Shown here: positions 11,801 through 24,663 of the stretch, in pieces | How positions within the stretch are numbered: position 1 is the stretch's first letter | How the letters are laid out: each line of letters starts with the position of its first letter | Assembly: GCA_963971285.1 (NCBI GenBank) | Contig: OZ020248.1 | Location: forward strand, 11,656,001 to 11,720,000 | Source: Astropecten irregularis | Lineage: Eukaryota > Echinodermata > Asteroidea > Paxillosida > Astropectinidae | DNA: 64,000 bases | Reading direction: 5' to 3' | The notes under the pieces: model-generated | Database searches by the model: none | What the model saw: only the letters and a program-made list of their open reading frames with translations | What the model was told of the DNA's origin: nothing | Position numbers and translations under genes: made by a program

Positions 11801-14800
11801 AGACTAGTAAAAATGTTGAGACCTTCCGAGAAGTGCGTCAAAATAAAAAGTACGAAAGTACAAACGATTCTTGTTTCTGCAAACCCATCCACATACATTA
11901 CAGTTGTGCAGAATACAACTTGGATTATCATATGCGAGAGTCTGTGTTGCATATTTTTTATCTCAAATCGTGCTAAATTTTCAGAAAGTGCCCCCACCGT
12001 TTGACAAACTGAGCCAGAGAGTCCCTCGATGGTGTCGGCCTGCCCTCTGAGGCAGCCACAAAATCCTCCACCAGCTTCGTTTCCTGCGAGACATCCTCCA
12101 CGGACACGGACTCCAGCCTGATGGCAAAACATACAGCACCGTGAACATCATCAGAAGGTAATCCTTCAAGAGAAATGCTACACCAAAATCACATCACATC
12201 CTTCCCTCTCACACTTATAACCCTGCAAGTATTATTGCAGGCAGTGTTCTAGCCATGCCGGTCGGAATTGGTCTGGGACATCCGGCACTCGGCCTTTCCG
12301 ATTGGCACTCGAGATGAAAAACCGTGTTACCGACCGGCACAAAGAATCTTGAACATCACAGAAAATGCACAAGTTACAACAACATAAATGTTGAGTTTTT
12401 TCACTGAAAGAACAGTAAGATTTTGACCTGGAGACAAATTTGGAAAGATAAATTGACCAAATCCCCGATAACAAAACAGAATATTGCTGACATGCTCACA
12501 TACGTACGAACTTGCATTAGTTAGCAACCATGTATTATCTCCTGGACCCTGGATGTGAGGGGATTGCTACGCTTTACAATCAGTAAATTTAGCTGGCACT
12601 CAAAATGGTTGCAGGTCTTCACAATTATACAAGGTGTTTTTATCTCAATACGTGTCCTCCATTTAGTCAACAAACTATTAGTCACCTAATCAAATAAGCC
12701 ATTTGCGAGTTAAACTTGAAAAGTATCAGGTACAAAGACTACTTCCATTGTACATAAACACCCCAGTTTGAATTTCCCAGACCAAAGACTCTGTTGCTAT
12801 ATATCACATGATTCGGGGCAAGCTTTTGCTTTATTGCGATACCCATCTCTGGAATGGACTGGTTCCTATGTGCCATTCTTATCCATTATGAACAGTGCAT
12901 TGGTGCAAGATGTCTGTTATTAAAGCAAAAGCTTCATCAATGTACTGTATGAATGCTATTCTTTAACCTTTTATGTATGAAACGGCCTGCAAGTATTTAA
13001 ATGACGGTACATTAAAAGGTCATTTGTCAAAGAAATGCATATTCATGCATGGGCAAAAAATAATATCAACAAAGTCATCTGTGAAATTTCCAGTCCAACA
13101 CAGTGCCCACTTTTTTAGAAAACCAGTGAAAAATGCCCACGGTAATTCAAAATATTTTCACAGAAGCTTTGATCTTCCTGAGATTGAATTTTTTTTAATA
13201 CTCTTTTCTGGTTAAATACAGCATTTCAGTCAGAAAAATTTCAACAGCATGTTTCTACCATCACCATACCCTGTAAGTTATAGGTAAATCTGAGAAGATT
13301 TCTGTTTCTGTATGCTACCAAAGTATGATAGTACTTTTAACAGATAAGGTTCCTTGATGGGACCTCACTAGATGTAACAAGACCCTTGCTGGTACAGCAG
13401 GAATACAAAGATTGACAATGACACAGCTCCACTCAGTATAATCCCTAATGGAATCACAACCTTACAGATTTCCATTCAGACGTACCTTTCTGAGAGCTCT
13501 GTGCTATCCCCACTCTGTTGCCCATCGCTGTTAGATGCATTGCTGTCACGCCCTCTGGGGGGGTCCTCCCATCCTCCGGCGGGTTTGCCTTGCCTGTGCG
13601 CTGTGTATTATAATAAAGATGACAAACGATATCAGTGCTGAGGTCGATTTCACAAATCCCTACAATTGATCGTAACTAAAGTTACGAAGGACAACCCATC
13701 CTATCGTATGTAGGGCTGCAATAAGTCCAATGATTGATAGTACTGTATTACAATGAGTTTGGTATTAAAAATCGACCCATGAATTTCAATTTCAGATGGT
13801 TTTCCCCATTTTTCCTCCTCCAACCATCTTCCTCTTTTACAGGCTCTTAAATATTCAAACCTTTTTCCTTTTCTGTTACTATTGAAAAATCCTTGCTGTT
13901 CTAGCCAAGTCAGTGAGGCCAATTTGAGGTGGTACTGGGCTCAACTTTAAAAAGGCTAAGAATAATCTTCATATGCCAACCGATGTTGTAAGAGCACTTT
14001 CATGTTAACAGGCATTTTATGTCTGCAAAGATGAGCAAAATCTTCTAAACTTACCAGAGGTCACTCTTTTGACATCCCGGTTGCTTGGCTGGAAGCTTCC
14101 CGTCCGCGTGATTGGTGCTTCTCCCTCGTCAACCATCACTGGCCTGTAATCTCCTTTCCTGCCAGACGGCTCCACCGCAGAGGAAAGTTTCTGATTTCCG
14201 CCAGAAAACAAGGCCGACGTGGAGGAACTCTGGTTTGCTTCTGAGCCTCTGAGAGGCCTGTAATCACTCTGGAAGCTGCCGGTGACTGTAGAGGATGTGG
14301 AGGATTCTCGAAAGGTGTCAGTGAGCTGTCTGAATCCCTCTTTGATGGTGTCGCCTAAGGATTCTGAGGAAACAACACAGAATATGGTAAACATTTTCTC
14401 CAAACCTCTAACCCTTATCAAAGTGTTATAGTGTCATACTTGAGGACCCACAGAAGTTAAAAGGAGACAATCATCCTCGCTTTGAGGGAAAGTCACGACG
14501 ACAACAATAGGACAAAAACTCAGATTTCTCAATCTGCTCAATACAGACATTCATATGCATGATTATATGGCAAACACAAGGTGCCACCACTACATCTTTG
14601 AAATGTATCAGTGATCAGATCTCTAAACAAAGCAATATCACACTTTCCCGCAATCACTCAAATGACAGCTCTCTGACTTACTCTGTTTGTGCAACGAGGC
14701 GTCGGTATTACCGAATCCTTCTAAGGTACCTCCAGTTCGACTAGTGCCCAGTCCTCCAGCCGATGTGGACCTTTTCTGACCAGTGGTCTCCCTGCATTTG

Positions 14801-17800
14801 GACTGCTCCGTGTCAAACAGAACTTCCGACAGCTCCTGAGCGTGAGATAGTATTGTGGGACAAGCGTCACTCTTCATGTTACTTCCAAGCACTAGCTTGT
14901 CTGGATAATCAGCAGCATCATGGCCTACCACTGAGGCATATACATTGTACAAGTTTATTTTCAACTGACTTCATTAGTAAGGAATGCATGATCAAGGCAG
15001 CTGATCGCAGAACATTCAACAAGTCAAGTACAGAATTGAAGATTTGCATGGGTGGTTCACAATGTAGGATGTTTATGGTGACACCATATCCCAAAATTAT
15101 ATTACAATCTTTTGAGAATGACCGTGGCTCTGAGAAGAGCCAGTAACTCAAAGTTTCGGGTGCAGTGTGTACTCTGCCCTTTGCCAGGAGACAGAGTACA
15201 ATTGGGGTGCTGTGACCTAGTGGTATGGCATGTCATACTCAAGGTCTTGTGGTCAATGTACAGATTGTGGGGTTCCAATCCAGCTATGGACTAGTGGTGC
15301 TTTGCATCGTTGGGCAAGACGCTTTGTCACATGTTGCTCCTCTCCACCCAAGAGTAAATGAGTGCCTGTGAGGGTTGACATGGCTTTGTGTGTTTGATTA
15401 GCCCTTGTGTGCTTCGCAGGCAGGCAGGGGCTGTATACTCAGGGAGTTGAGATTGTTTCAGTAATGTATGTGGGGCCCGATGACCAAGGATAATAACAGG
15501 GCTCGAAATATCCACTAGACCGTGGACCGAGTCTAGTGATTTCAGTGTCGGTCTAGTTAAGTGTGTACTGCACTAGTCCGGCTGTCTAGTGATTTTGTTT
15601 TCCTTGCATAATTAAAATGGTTCCTAAATTGATGCTTTTGGACACAATATTGGATACAATTACTGTTTTCCTATGTACATGTATGTACAGGTCTAGTGAA
15701 AAATGTTCTGGTCTAGTAAAATGCTTCAGTTACTAGACCAGTTGTCCAGTGCTTTTTTTCATGAAATTCGAGCCCTGAATAATGGTACAGCGGCATCATC
15801 TAGATGGAATGGCGCTACATAAAAACCTGCTATTATTATTAATATTATTACAAAAACTGCCTGAAACGTTGAGTTACTGCCTTTCAGATCTGACCCAAGG
15901 ATTCCAAAGACAGAAGACAGGGAACTCACACCCACATCAATTTGTTTTCCCCCGCCCATGATGAAGGGTATAGCGAGGATGACAACTTACCTTAGCTGCT
16001 GTTCTGACTGCAATGTACGGAGCGTTGCCATGGAGCTGATCGGGAGGACCGCTAAACTCTGTCAGGTAGAATCAGTGCCAAAGAATAATTATTTGATGAT
16101 GAACTTGTTTATTAGCAAACAATGGACAGAGGTTTCTCATTTTACGAGTGGATTGGCTGTAGTTTCTACTATTTCCATTTGTGGTTATTTGATGATTGTG
16201 TTTCATTTTAGTTTTTTCATCACTAGTATACGTACTACTATTATAAGCAGTACAATCCCTTTCCATTGAGGTTATTTGATGATAACAATTTGTTTCCATT
16301 ATTGGTATTTGTATTGGTATTGGTTTATTTCACACTTATCACCCCATTACTATGTGTATACAATTTTCATCCACTTATATTGTTTAAATTTAGTGATGAG
16401 TAAAGTATAAATGTGATTACTGTGATGTAATATGGACAGCAATTCAGAGGGAGAAATCAAACAGAAAGACTGGTTCTATTATGAACTTGCAAGTATTAAA
16501 CATTCAGGCTTTACTTGTAACTATTAAAAAAGGGCATATTTGATCTTTACCAATTCTACACAATACCTTCTTAAAATGAAAAAAAAGAAGAAAACAACCG
16601 ACTTGTGACAGACATTTAATTGAATTAACCCTAAACCCACATGCATACCACAGTTAACCACACATGGTCTTTCCTATGGTAAGTAATATACACCAGTGTG
16701 ATTTGTGTGGTAATGCATGGTTTATAATCCAGTTCCCTGATGGAGACTGTGGTAATTGTGTCATTTAGCCTTTGATTAAGATCCTGCTAGGATTGAAACG
16801 TGTCGGGCCCTCCTAACTAAGGGCCTGGTTTAAAATCCAGTTCCCTGATGGAGACTGTGGTAAAATGTGTCATTTAGCCTTTGATTAAGATCCTGCTAGG
16901 ATCGAAACGTGTCCGGCCCTCCTAACTTCATACAGCTATCTTGTCTTGTGTGGTAGGAGCAGAGGGTTAGGATTCAAATGTTGTCTCGTAACTTATGAAT
17001 TAATCATCACTTACTTGTGGCCAGTTGAATTCCAGTGGACCGTCGCAGCAATCCACTTTGAAACTCCTCACTGCCATTCTCCACCACAAATTTCATGACA
17101 CGTAGTACCTGCATATCAGTGGCAAGGTAGCTAAAGTTGGATTAATTAGCAACTTAAAAGATTTTCGCAAGATCAAAATTCAAACAAAAACCATTAATAC
17201 ACTTTACACAGTTGCAGATGAATGATGCATAAATTTGAGGATAACTTGTGCTGGGTGTAATTTAAGTTTCCTAATTTTGAACAAAAATGTTAATTAAACA
17301 ATCATCAAAAAACTGAATGAATTTTAAGTCATTGAAATGTGAACAAAGACAAATTGACAAGTGGGTTTCGAACCTGCGACTCAAAATACTATACCGGCGG
17401 CCTTACCAACTGACCTATCCAGCTCTATGTTGGTGGTGTCCCTCTAAAACTCTACAGTCAATTATCTTTGATCGTTTGGCAGTCAGAAGCATTCATGAAA
17501 CCATTCACATACCGCTATATCAAGGATCATTTAAGATACGCACAGTATTAGAAACAGCACAAGGGGGATCACTCAAACAGGATGCAGGTTTTTAATCATT
17601 ATAATCATCAAATAACCAAAAGGGCTAAAACATTTAAATATATTGATTGTTTCTCAGGTTACAGCATTGCTAATGTTGCGCGTACCTTAAATGATCATGC
17701 TCCAGTAAATTTTTCTTTATTCACCTTCACTGACTTAATTTAATTTATCCAGTCGGTTTCCCGATATATTTAGATTAGAATTTTAACAACACCAATTACC

Positions 17801-20800
17801 ACAAAATAGTGGAAGAACACAATTGCAGGGGGATGATTCGTAAAGTTTGAGGATAACTGGGTCTCATCTAAGATTGCCTAATTTTGAACAAACATTTTTA
17901 ATTAAAATCTTTCAGTGTTTATTTCATTACACATTCAGAAAGTTTCAAGCCTGAATTTTGTTGATGTGGCATGTATGGAGAAAACCTTGCGTTGGCAAAT
18001 AAAGAAAATACCTTGAACTTGATATGAGGTGAAGATTTGTCCAATCTGTCCACGAGCACATCAAGCAAAGACCAACAATAGCTGCTGGATGCATACGTGA
18101 GATCTGTTCAGGTGAACATAGAACGAAAGGAAATTCCAGCTTAAATTGATAGTAAAACTTCATTAAAAGTAATATCATACTTTGGTTTTTATCAAAGAAA
18201 TTATACAGATTCATGGGCAAAAATATCAAGACAGATACAGTAACCGTCATCTGTGAAAATTTCAGTCCCATACGGTGCCCACTTTTTGAGAAAACAGTGA
18301 AAAACAGCCACAGTTTTTCTTAAGTCTTTTCTCTTTTATATTTGATCTTTTAAAAGATCAAAAAGATTTTCACTCGTTGTCCATACCTGCTATCTCTTGG
18401 TAAAGGTACCCTGGTGTGGGCGTCTCATCGTCTGATGTTGCCTTCAGAATCATTGGCAGCTAGAAAAGAGAAATGTGATCAATATTTCAATTTTTTGTTC
18501 ACCCTAACCCACCTGAATCCTCCAAAATCCTCCTGGTAGTTTTAGTGGAGGATTTCGGCGGACTCAGTATATAATGTCATTTTCAAGTGAGGTAGGGCCA
18601 ATGAAGGATTCTGAAGGATTCGGGTACCTCTCATTTTTAGTATAAGTGAGATCATTGGAGGACTGTGGAGGATTCAGGATGAACGTAGTTTTTAAAGTAT
18701 TACTATTGGAGGATTGTGGAGGATTCAGGGTATCCTGGGACAGTACAGAGCTGAGCCACTGCTTACTGGGTAGATCCAGTCATATAGCGGTCATACGACC
18801 GATCATGCCAAAATTGTTAATTACGAGTACGAATCATGTCAAAATTGTAAATAAGGAGTAATTTGGGGTTCCAGTGCTGGGGTGCCGTATAGTTGCGATG
18901 ATCGTAACCCTAGGTCTGACATGGGGACAGGGACCATCTCCATCTCGAAAATTCTGCACGTGTAGATCAGGGAATAGACTGGTGCCGTTCGCTCCATTGC
19001 ACGTAAATGGAATGTAGACTGGACAGGGTACTAGGGTAGAGTTAAATTCTTATGTATTTCCTTATATTATTTCGCAAAGCACTGTGGGAGATTTGACTAT
19101 CCAAGTCATTTTGTATGTACTGAGATTTGGGCCGAAAATTGCTCGTTTTGTTGAAATCCGAAATGGGAATTGAATTTTGTTTCTTCTGAATGCTTTAAGC
19201 CTTCACGACATCAGGAACACCAGGGTGAGTCATTATGCCACAGATCGCTAAATAACAGTCATTTTAGGGGTGGGGAATTCTCAACAGATGATTTCCATAT
19301 ATATCTTCCTGTAGCCCTATATACGACAACAACGTCAGGAGTAATATTGGGCTACAGTTACTGCAGCTAGTCCAAATGTTGAAATGTTAAAGTGCGACTC
19401 TAACGAAATGATGTAATTCTGTTTGCTTCGGACATCTTATAGCCAACATATCAAAGAAAACACCTATGCACTTTGATTATCCCAACAAATTTGCAAAAAA
19501 AAAAAAAAAGATTAAAATTTGAAAAGCCCGCGCGCCGACAATCGCAAAAAGGCAGAGGTCACGGAATCAGCTTCCCACGACTCTGTGACGTCATAACAAG
19601 GAAAACACTCCGACTAGTCTGACACACGGTCGTCTGGTATCCAGAATCACGCGCTACTCACAGTATCCGTCACACGCTGGAAACCATAACATTGTGTATT
19701 CGCTGTGCTGAGTAACAATTCGTAAACATATCGGACTCGGAAAACACTATCACTGGACAAGACATTTGGGAACAAGTATTGAATCTGATGGCCGAAGTGA
19801 GAGCCCATCAAGTTCTGGGAGTGGGAGTTCGTCATCGGAGGAAATGGAGCCTAACGATAGGCGATGATCCGCGGGGCTGAACCGTACCGGTTTGAGCCAC
19901 TTCGTCGCCGCATGCAACAGGTGACGCTGCTGATGCTGACACGGCCACGGACCAGGAAGACGTGGAGCAACAACCGCCTGCCAACGATCGATTGAACAAT
20001 ACAGACTGGTAATTTTAATGTTATAATCATTATTTTTTAATTATTCAAACGTGGTATTTACGTTCTCTACTTTTGGTAACTTGAACGGTGTAGGATTGCA
20101 CAATACTTTTCACATGAAACTTGTCTGATCTGGCCTACATCATCATCATGTATGTATTTCTACCTCCATGGTCATGGATGGGAAAAACAAAGAATTATTG
20201 TGTTCACTTCATGCTCAGTGACACATGCATGGACACCATTGTAATTTACACTCCCAAATTTTTAAAAAGTTTTAAATTTCTGCTATTGTCAAGTCTTATG
20301 TAGTTAAACCTGAATTTCCTTGACTTTATAAATATTAGGCCTATAAACATGTAGGCCTATGTTTGATCAAATGCTGATCAACTAGTACGATGACCAACTT
20401 GTACGCTGTCCAACATATCCCAATGTACTAAATTTGTGTTCTAATATTCATTTCTCAATGTTTCAGGGTGCTCCTGTGGCAAATGTGTTATCATGGAATT
20501 TGCCCACATCAACATGTGTTGCAAGGAGGTGGAGGCCATTCAACAAAAAATCTTGCAGCGGTGTTAATCCCGAGGACTTCTTGTGCTTCACTTACCATCC
20601 CTGGTTTGAAGGAACATGCCTCAACTTCGGCACTCTTGAGATAGTGTACTATGGTTACAGACAGCAGTATGGTGCCAATGCCGTTGAAGGGGCCCATGCA
20701 AAGTAAGACACAATTTAAAAAAAAACAGAGAAACAAACACTCATACTGGAATTCTCCTTGAAAGCAAAATGAGCCAAAAATCTGCCCATTTTATTCTACA

Positions 20801-23800
20801 TTTTTATTTTACAAAGTTTATATGAAGTACAGGTACAAAACAGTTTTATTATAAATGCTCAATGTACATGTCTTGTGCAGTTGATAAACCCTGTCCAATA
20901 TGCTGAGAAAAGAATTGATTTTATCTGGATATAGATTTGAGAGAAGAGCGACACTTTTAACACATATCACTGCTGGAATTACTTTGTTTCATGAGTCATC
21001 TCCTTTTACTTGCTGGCTGCAGAAAATAACAAATTTATTTTAATAGTTAACAACTGTACATGTAAATGTCGATCTTTGAAAAAATGCTTATTTGTTTTAT
21101 TTATTTGTCTATTTACATTTACCATCTTTTATTTCACAGGAAGTACTGGTACATTTCCTATCGGCAATTCATACGGTGGAGCTATGGATACCTTGGGAAG
21201 GTACGACTGGGTGCCCCTTCCTTCATGTGTGATGCACAGAATCTGCATAACATTCCCGGATAGAGATGGCAATTATGTCGGTTTTAAGTTTCCAGACTTG
21301 GATGAACTATGATAATGCTTTATACACATTTATATATTAAAGGTAACATCATACATGTACTTTGGTTTTTGTCAAAGAAATTCAGATTCAAGGGCATAAA
21401 TATCAAAGAAGATACAGTAAAAGTCATCTGTGAAATTTTCATTAATTACCCCCAATATACATTTTAGGTAGTTTCATTAGTTGTGCTGGACGGGGGTTTC
21501 TTATACTGGAAAATTTGCTGGATGAATTGTGTCGTAAACTACAATGTGAACCTTTTATATCAATATCAAAACATAGTACCGGTATGTAAACAATCAGACT
21601 CAACTCTTCTCGTTTCAAAACACCAAACTACAAAAACCACTGCGTTTAACCATTGATGTAATTTAACATATTAAATTGACTGTGTTTTGTTTATTCCTGT
21701 CTTTTCAATTCTTGTGCAACTTCACAATAAATGTTTCTTGTGAATTTTGGTCTAGATATGGGACTGTCTTCTGTTGTCTCTTACTTTTGAAATAGGTTTT
21801 CAAAATAACTTCTTACGTTTGCTAAGATTTAAGAATATCCATGGCGGAAGTACATAAAGTAATTAACCCCCTGCAGTCTGCTTAGATCTGGGGAAGCACA
21901 CTCTAAATGCAGGATTGTCTTCCCTGTCAGTAGCCTGCTGCCTGTCCACATTTTCGATGAGGTACAACGTAGCTAGGTAGGTCCTGAAATAAGCAAAGAT
22001 AAACATAAAATACAAATGTAATGAATCTGTACGAAAAAAAACCCCACTCAAACACTTCAGACAGGTCAACCATTCAGACAGGACAACCAGTGAGACAGGT
22101 AGACCGTTGAGCTAGGCGAACCTGTCTCAACTGTCGACCTGTCTCAAGTCGAGTTGTCCAAGCGGTCGACTTTTCTGACCTCCCATCAATACAAATAAAA
22201 TTCCAGACGACCATTACGGGGAAAAGGGTTATATTCCCTAAGAGAAATGCTTTACTGAACACAACTTGAGGAACATACAATACTCTCAGCTGTGTAACCC
22301 TGAGTTAGCATATCTGAAAAAAATAGTTTTACAGGTTTTTGATACAGTATTATTATACACTTCGAATGCAGCGGCAACAGCGGTACACCCGTAGTGAGGC
22401 CCACAACAATTAAGAAATGATTTGAACCTGATGGGTTAGTGTGCATTACTCCACAAGGATTATTTTCAGACCCACATAAAGTCATAATTTCCCTCAAAAA
22501 TCAAAGCCATGCCCTCTTTCTATAAATTCAACCTTGCTAATATTGAAGAGAATATCACAACTGGTCAACATATTTACGTGTGTTAGTTTACTGTAGACAC
22601 GGTAGAAGCCATGTCTGAAAAAAAGTGAAAACAATCCTTGTTGAGTAAATCATGCACACTATTAACCCCCTTTATGATACCTTTACCCAATAAGAATTGC
22701 AATTAAAACAAAACTTAAAATAATTAATAATTATTCATTACGGTGGACGTACCCTTGCTCTTTCCCTTTTGAGAAATGCTCCTCCAGATCGCTTGCGATC
22801 ATCAGCTACCGAATCATCAACGTCAACGTAACAATGCCGATGGCTTGTGCTGGGGCCGGGCTCCTCTGTCTGCGTTGCGCTCGGTGTCAAGACGGATACC
22901 GTCGGTGCATTAATGGTGGGGATGGCTCCTTTTCTTTCAGCATAAACCGAGCTGGAAGTCCAAGACTTGGTTTGATTCTCACACTTTCGTCAACACAATC
23001 TTCAGCGAAGTATGCTGAGCAAATGATACTTGCACTCGTCCATGTGAAATCCGAACGGGTATTGTTTACGAAGCGAACCCATGCTCGCCGTGTTGCAACA
23101 TTCTTGGGAAACGTCAGCCAATTTATGTCCTGATTTTCGTCTTATTGCGAGTGCATCCGCCTACAACACACGAAACTGGCATTTCGTGATATCAACACTG
23201 AACTCTTTTATACAAATCTTGCAATATAAAGACAGCAAATAGCGAAAATCCTAGAACAAAATGACACGTACATAGTAGGTACGTTACAATCCATGCACTG
23301 TGAGTAGGCCAGAAATGTCCACTGTGCTTGCGCGGGCTTGTAGCCCTACTGGGGGATTGCCCTACAAAATGTGGCATTTTGATTGGTTGCCAGGGGGTAA
23401 TTTTTTCCTACATCATCGATATCGTGCAGTTGGAGACTCATTCTTAATTCCTGTGAAAAAAACAAATGGGATCCGTAGCTCCTTGCGATCGTGCGATCAA
23501 CTTGAATTATTGGGTCACATTCAACCCTCTCCTATTCATAGATCAAATGTTCCTACTATTTTGAAAGGTATACATACAGATAAAGTGACATTTCAACTAC
23601 CTTGTGGTGAAATTTGGGTGGAATCTGACGATCAGAAATGTGACTTTTTCGACCAGGAATGTCATGATGCTGTGCGTTGTTGTTGCATATTGGTACCCCT
23701 GCCCATATTGAATTTATGTAATTAACCACTAGAATTATAATTTATCTGATTAATCTTGGATAATTAATATCAATTTAAATCATGTATTTGAACCAGAATA

Positions 23801-24663
23801 CTTCAATCTAATGTTGGAAAAGATTTCATGCATTTATTTTAATCCCAAAGATATTTATGGACATAATTGGACAAAATTAGCCCTCCTCCAGTCCTCGATC
23901 ACAACTTTTTTTTCAATGTAATGCAAAACCATAGGGACCAAATATGCAAATTTTGGATCATGAAAATGGCTGTAACTTCCTTCAAAATAATGGTATGGAA
24001 GTGAGTGAGGTATCAAATGAAATGTATTCTCATGCTCTTTCAGATGATATACCTTACAGGGCATATCTATGATATCTAAAAATTTTGTAACATCCCTATA
24101 CATAGGCCGAACTCCGAATTACAGTATGTATGTACACGTGTGTAAACAGTGCACACAGTACACATAGTGCTTGTGGCCCTGACCTAAGCCTTTCCTGGTT
24201 ATGACGTTTTTGGGGTCACATGCATATCATTATCATAAACAGGGTGTTTGCAAAATCGGCTGTGCGCGCCACTGTTTTAGGCAGTATTCGTCGCCTTTTT
24301 TTACCGGTGCAAAATTTTTTTTTGGGTGATTTAATGTTTTATATCGAATCAGTAGCACTTGTTTTGTAATAATTACTAGTCTTTTGCATTTCTGAGACAT
24401 GGCTAGAGTCGCACTTTAAAAAAGGCGATTTTGGGTCCAAGTTACTCGGAGTCGGACTACACTACAGCTCAGCCTGCCTCAGGCTCTGGCATAGGTGCTG
24501 CTGATTTTATAAAGAGGTACACTGTTTTCGTCATCCCCAAGTAAATCTAATTCATTTCAAGTTTAAAAACAAATGTATCAACTCAATTAAAGTGCCATAG
24601 CCGTACCTTTTGCACAAATGCAACTTTCCCGATTACTTCTGACATGACCGTCGACGCCGCCAT
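8829..24663 (-). CDS. TEPSIN: Tepsin, AP-4 complex accessory subunit (ENTH/VHS-like adaptor)
   Basis: Tepsin rides on AP-4 coated carriers leaving the trans-Golgi network. Twelve coding exons were read in order: 24663-24607, 18459-18387, 18103-18012, 17108-17015, 16058-15991, 14835-14682, 14363-14055, 13600-13486, 12117-11998, 11720-11642, 10532-10395 and 9914-8829. All phases agree, giving 2,385 coding bases and 794 residues; the human protein is about 525. The ENTH part includes LPMILKATSDDETPTPGYL, SSPHIKFKVLRVMKFVVENG and KFSGPPDQLHGNA, all close to human tepsin. LEGFGNT follows, then the second helical domain with FVKRCSTLNCEKVTELL. The long last exon carries the AP-4 beta4-ear motif LFAGMAV (9624-9644) and, near the C-terminus, SFDFVQEA (8850-8873), resembling the epsilon-ear motif. 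The extra length is in linker regions. Exon 1 encodes MAASTVMSEVIGKVAFVQK and starts just after in-frame stops. Intron 1 contains a 5 kb transposon. Confidence 0.95.
10590..11360. repeat. Inverted-repeat elements in a tepsin intron (copy 2 of the 4990 element)
   Basis: 10590-10855 starts 'aggggtcaattccctgatgaagccctgcg' and ends 'gggcttcgtgaaatcgacccctg', an inverted pair. 10840-11360 repeats, in reverse orientation, the blocks of 4990-5640. The 'tcgtaacttgagttacga' core also occurs at 13640-13790, 42876-43020 and 5582-5640. Confidence 0.65.
13640..13790. repeat. 'gtcgatttcacaaa' inverted-repeat element
   Basis: This copy of the family begins 'gaggtcgatttcacaaatcc' and ends 'aaatcgaccc'. A 'cgtaactaaagttacga' palindrome lies inside. 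It sits in a tepsin intron next to exon 8. Confidence 0.6.
15200..15850 (+). repeat. SINE copy interrupted by a small inverted-repeat element
   Basis: The tRNA-like head 'tgctgtgacctagtggtatg' is followed by the SINE body to about 15495. The tail resumes at 15778 with 'taatggtacagcggcatc' and ends in ATT repeats near 15850. Between them, 15499-15777 begins 'cagggctcgaaat' and ends 'atttcgagccctg', with several 'gtctagtga' blocks inside. That is a complete inverted-repeat element inserted into the SINE. Confidence 0.7.
16725..16930 (+). repeat. Two tandem copies of a ~105 bp unit
   Basis: 'ccagttccctgatggagact' through 'ggccctcctaact' occurs twice in succession with few differences. The core 'gatcctgctaggat' also occurs at 63127-63140. 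Related words occur at 50214-50270. The unit is intronic in tepsin. Confidence 0.75.
17341..17475 (-). repeat. tRNA-like cassette with inverted ends, copy 1
   Basis: It begins 'gaacaaagacaaattgac' and ends 'gtcaattatctttg', which are complementary. Between the ends, the minus strand reads like a tRNA with 'TAGGTCAGTTGGTAAGG' and a B-box 'GGTTCGAAACC'. Other copies lie at 26973-27100, 31570-31696, 40771-40890 and 47068-47150. Confidence 0.65.
18165..18375. repeat. Half copy of the TTAA MITE family in a tepsin intron
   Basis: It contains 'atcatactttggtttttatc', 'gcccactttttgagaaaac' and 'gatcttttaaaagatc', all typical of the 350 bp family described at 51576-51928. Confidence 0.75.
19789..21312 (+). 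pseudogene. Decayed gene with a P2X7 C-terminal-like domain
   Basis: Pieces in order are: PYRFEPLRRRMQQ (from 19882); a shifted frame with QEDVEQQPPANDRLNNTDW; GCSCGKCVIMEFAHINMCC (from 20466); NPEDFLCFTYHPWFEGTCL; SYRQFIRWSYGYLG (from 21153); and PSCVMHRICITFPDRDGNY, then GFKFPDLDEL and a stop at 21312. This order and spacing of Cys-rich, YRQF and PSCV..I...FP..G.Y.GFK motifs is that of the cytosolic 'ballast' domain of P2X7 receptors, which also occurs in soluble invertebrate proteins. At least four frameshifts separate the pieces, and the apparent splice junction near 20008/20466 is out of phase, so the copy is dead or badly assembled. No P2X channel part is present. It lies inside the TTAA element. 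Confidence 0.75.
22753..23182 (-). pseudogene. Decayed THAP zinc-finger gene
   Basis: The minus strand opens with MPVSCVVGGCTRNKTK (ATG at 23182), carrying the C-x4-C start of a THAP finger. After a frame change comes FPKNVATRRAWVRFVNN, then SASIICSAYFAEDC, which supplies the conserved FP, W and CS..F..C features. A second frame change near 22928 leads to GAIPTINAPTVSVLTPSATQ and a low-complexity acidic or basic stretch, ending at a possible donor at 22752. The THAP family binds DNA and is frequent in transposases (P element, some Kolobok). The two frameshifts suggest a fossil. It is oriented opposite to the P2X7-like remnant. Confidence 0.75.
23300..24110. other. Unassigned interior of the TTAA element
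   Basis: A 141-codon open frame at 23300-23725 (+) matches no family I recognise. Cysteines cluster near its end. 23850-24110 is also open on the minus strand but unrecognised. These may be remnants of element genes. Confidence 0.3.

Larger units (their letters stand above)
19391..24415. mobile_element. 5,025 bp DNA transposon with TTAA target duplication (Kolobok- or piggyBac-like)
   Basis: The left terminus AGTGCGACTCTA (19391-19402) is exactly inverted at 24404-24415. TTAA flanks both sides (19387-19390 and 24416-24419). Outside, 'ccaaatg' plus TTAA plus 'aaaaggcgattttgggtcc' can be rejoined; the same join exists without an insert at 35500-35540, which acts as an empty site. The interior carries a decayed THAP-domain gene on the minus strand and a decayed P2X7-C-terminal-like gene on the plus strand. 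TTAA duplications are known for piggyBac and Kolobok, and THAP domains are known in some Kolobok transposases, so Kolobok is preferred. No catalytic transposase domain was recognised. The element lies in tepsin intron 1. Confidence 0.85.

Noticed and set aside
17341..17475. Functional tRNA gene
   Set aside because: The boxes are present, but the copy is one of a dispersed, variably damaged family and does not fold into an obvious clean cloverleaf by eye.
21863..22497. Minus-strand frames as a transposase catalytic domain of the TTAA element
   Set aside because: No recognisable DDE/DDD or RNase H-like motif; too short and broken to support.
23300..23725. 141-residue protein inside the TTAA element
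   Set aside because: No recognised domain; reported only as unassigned interior.
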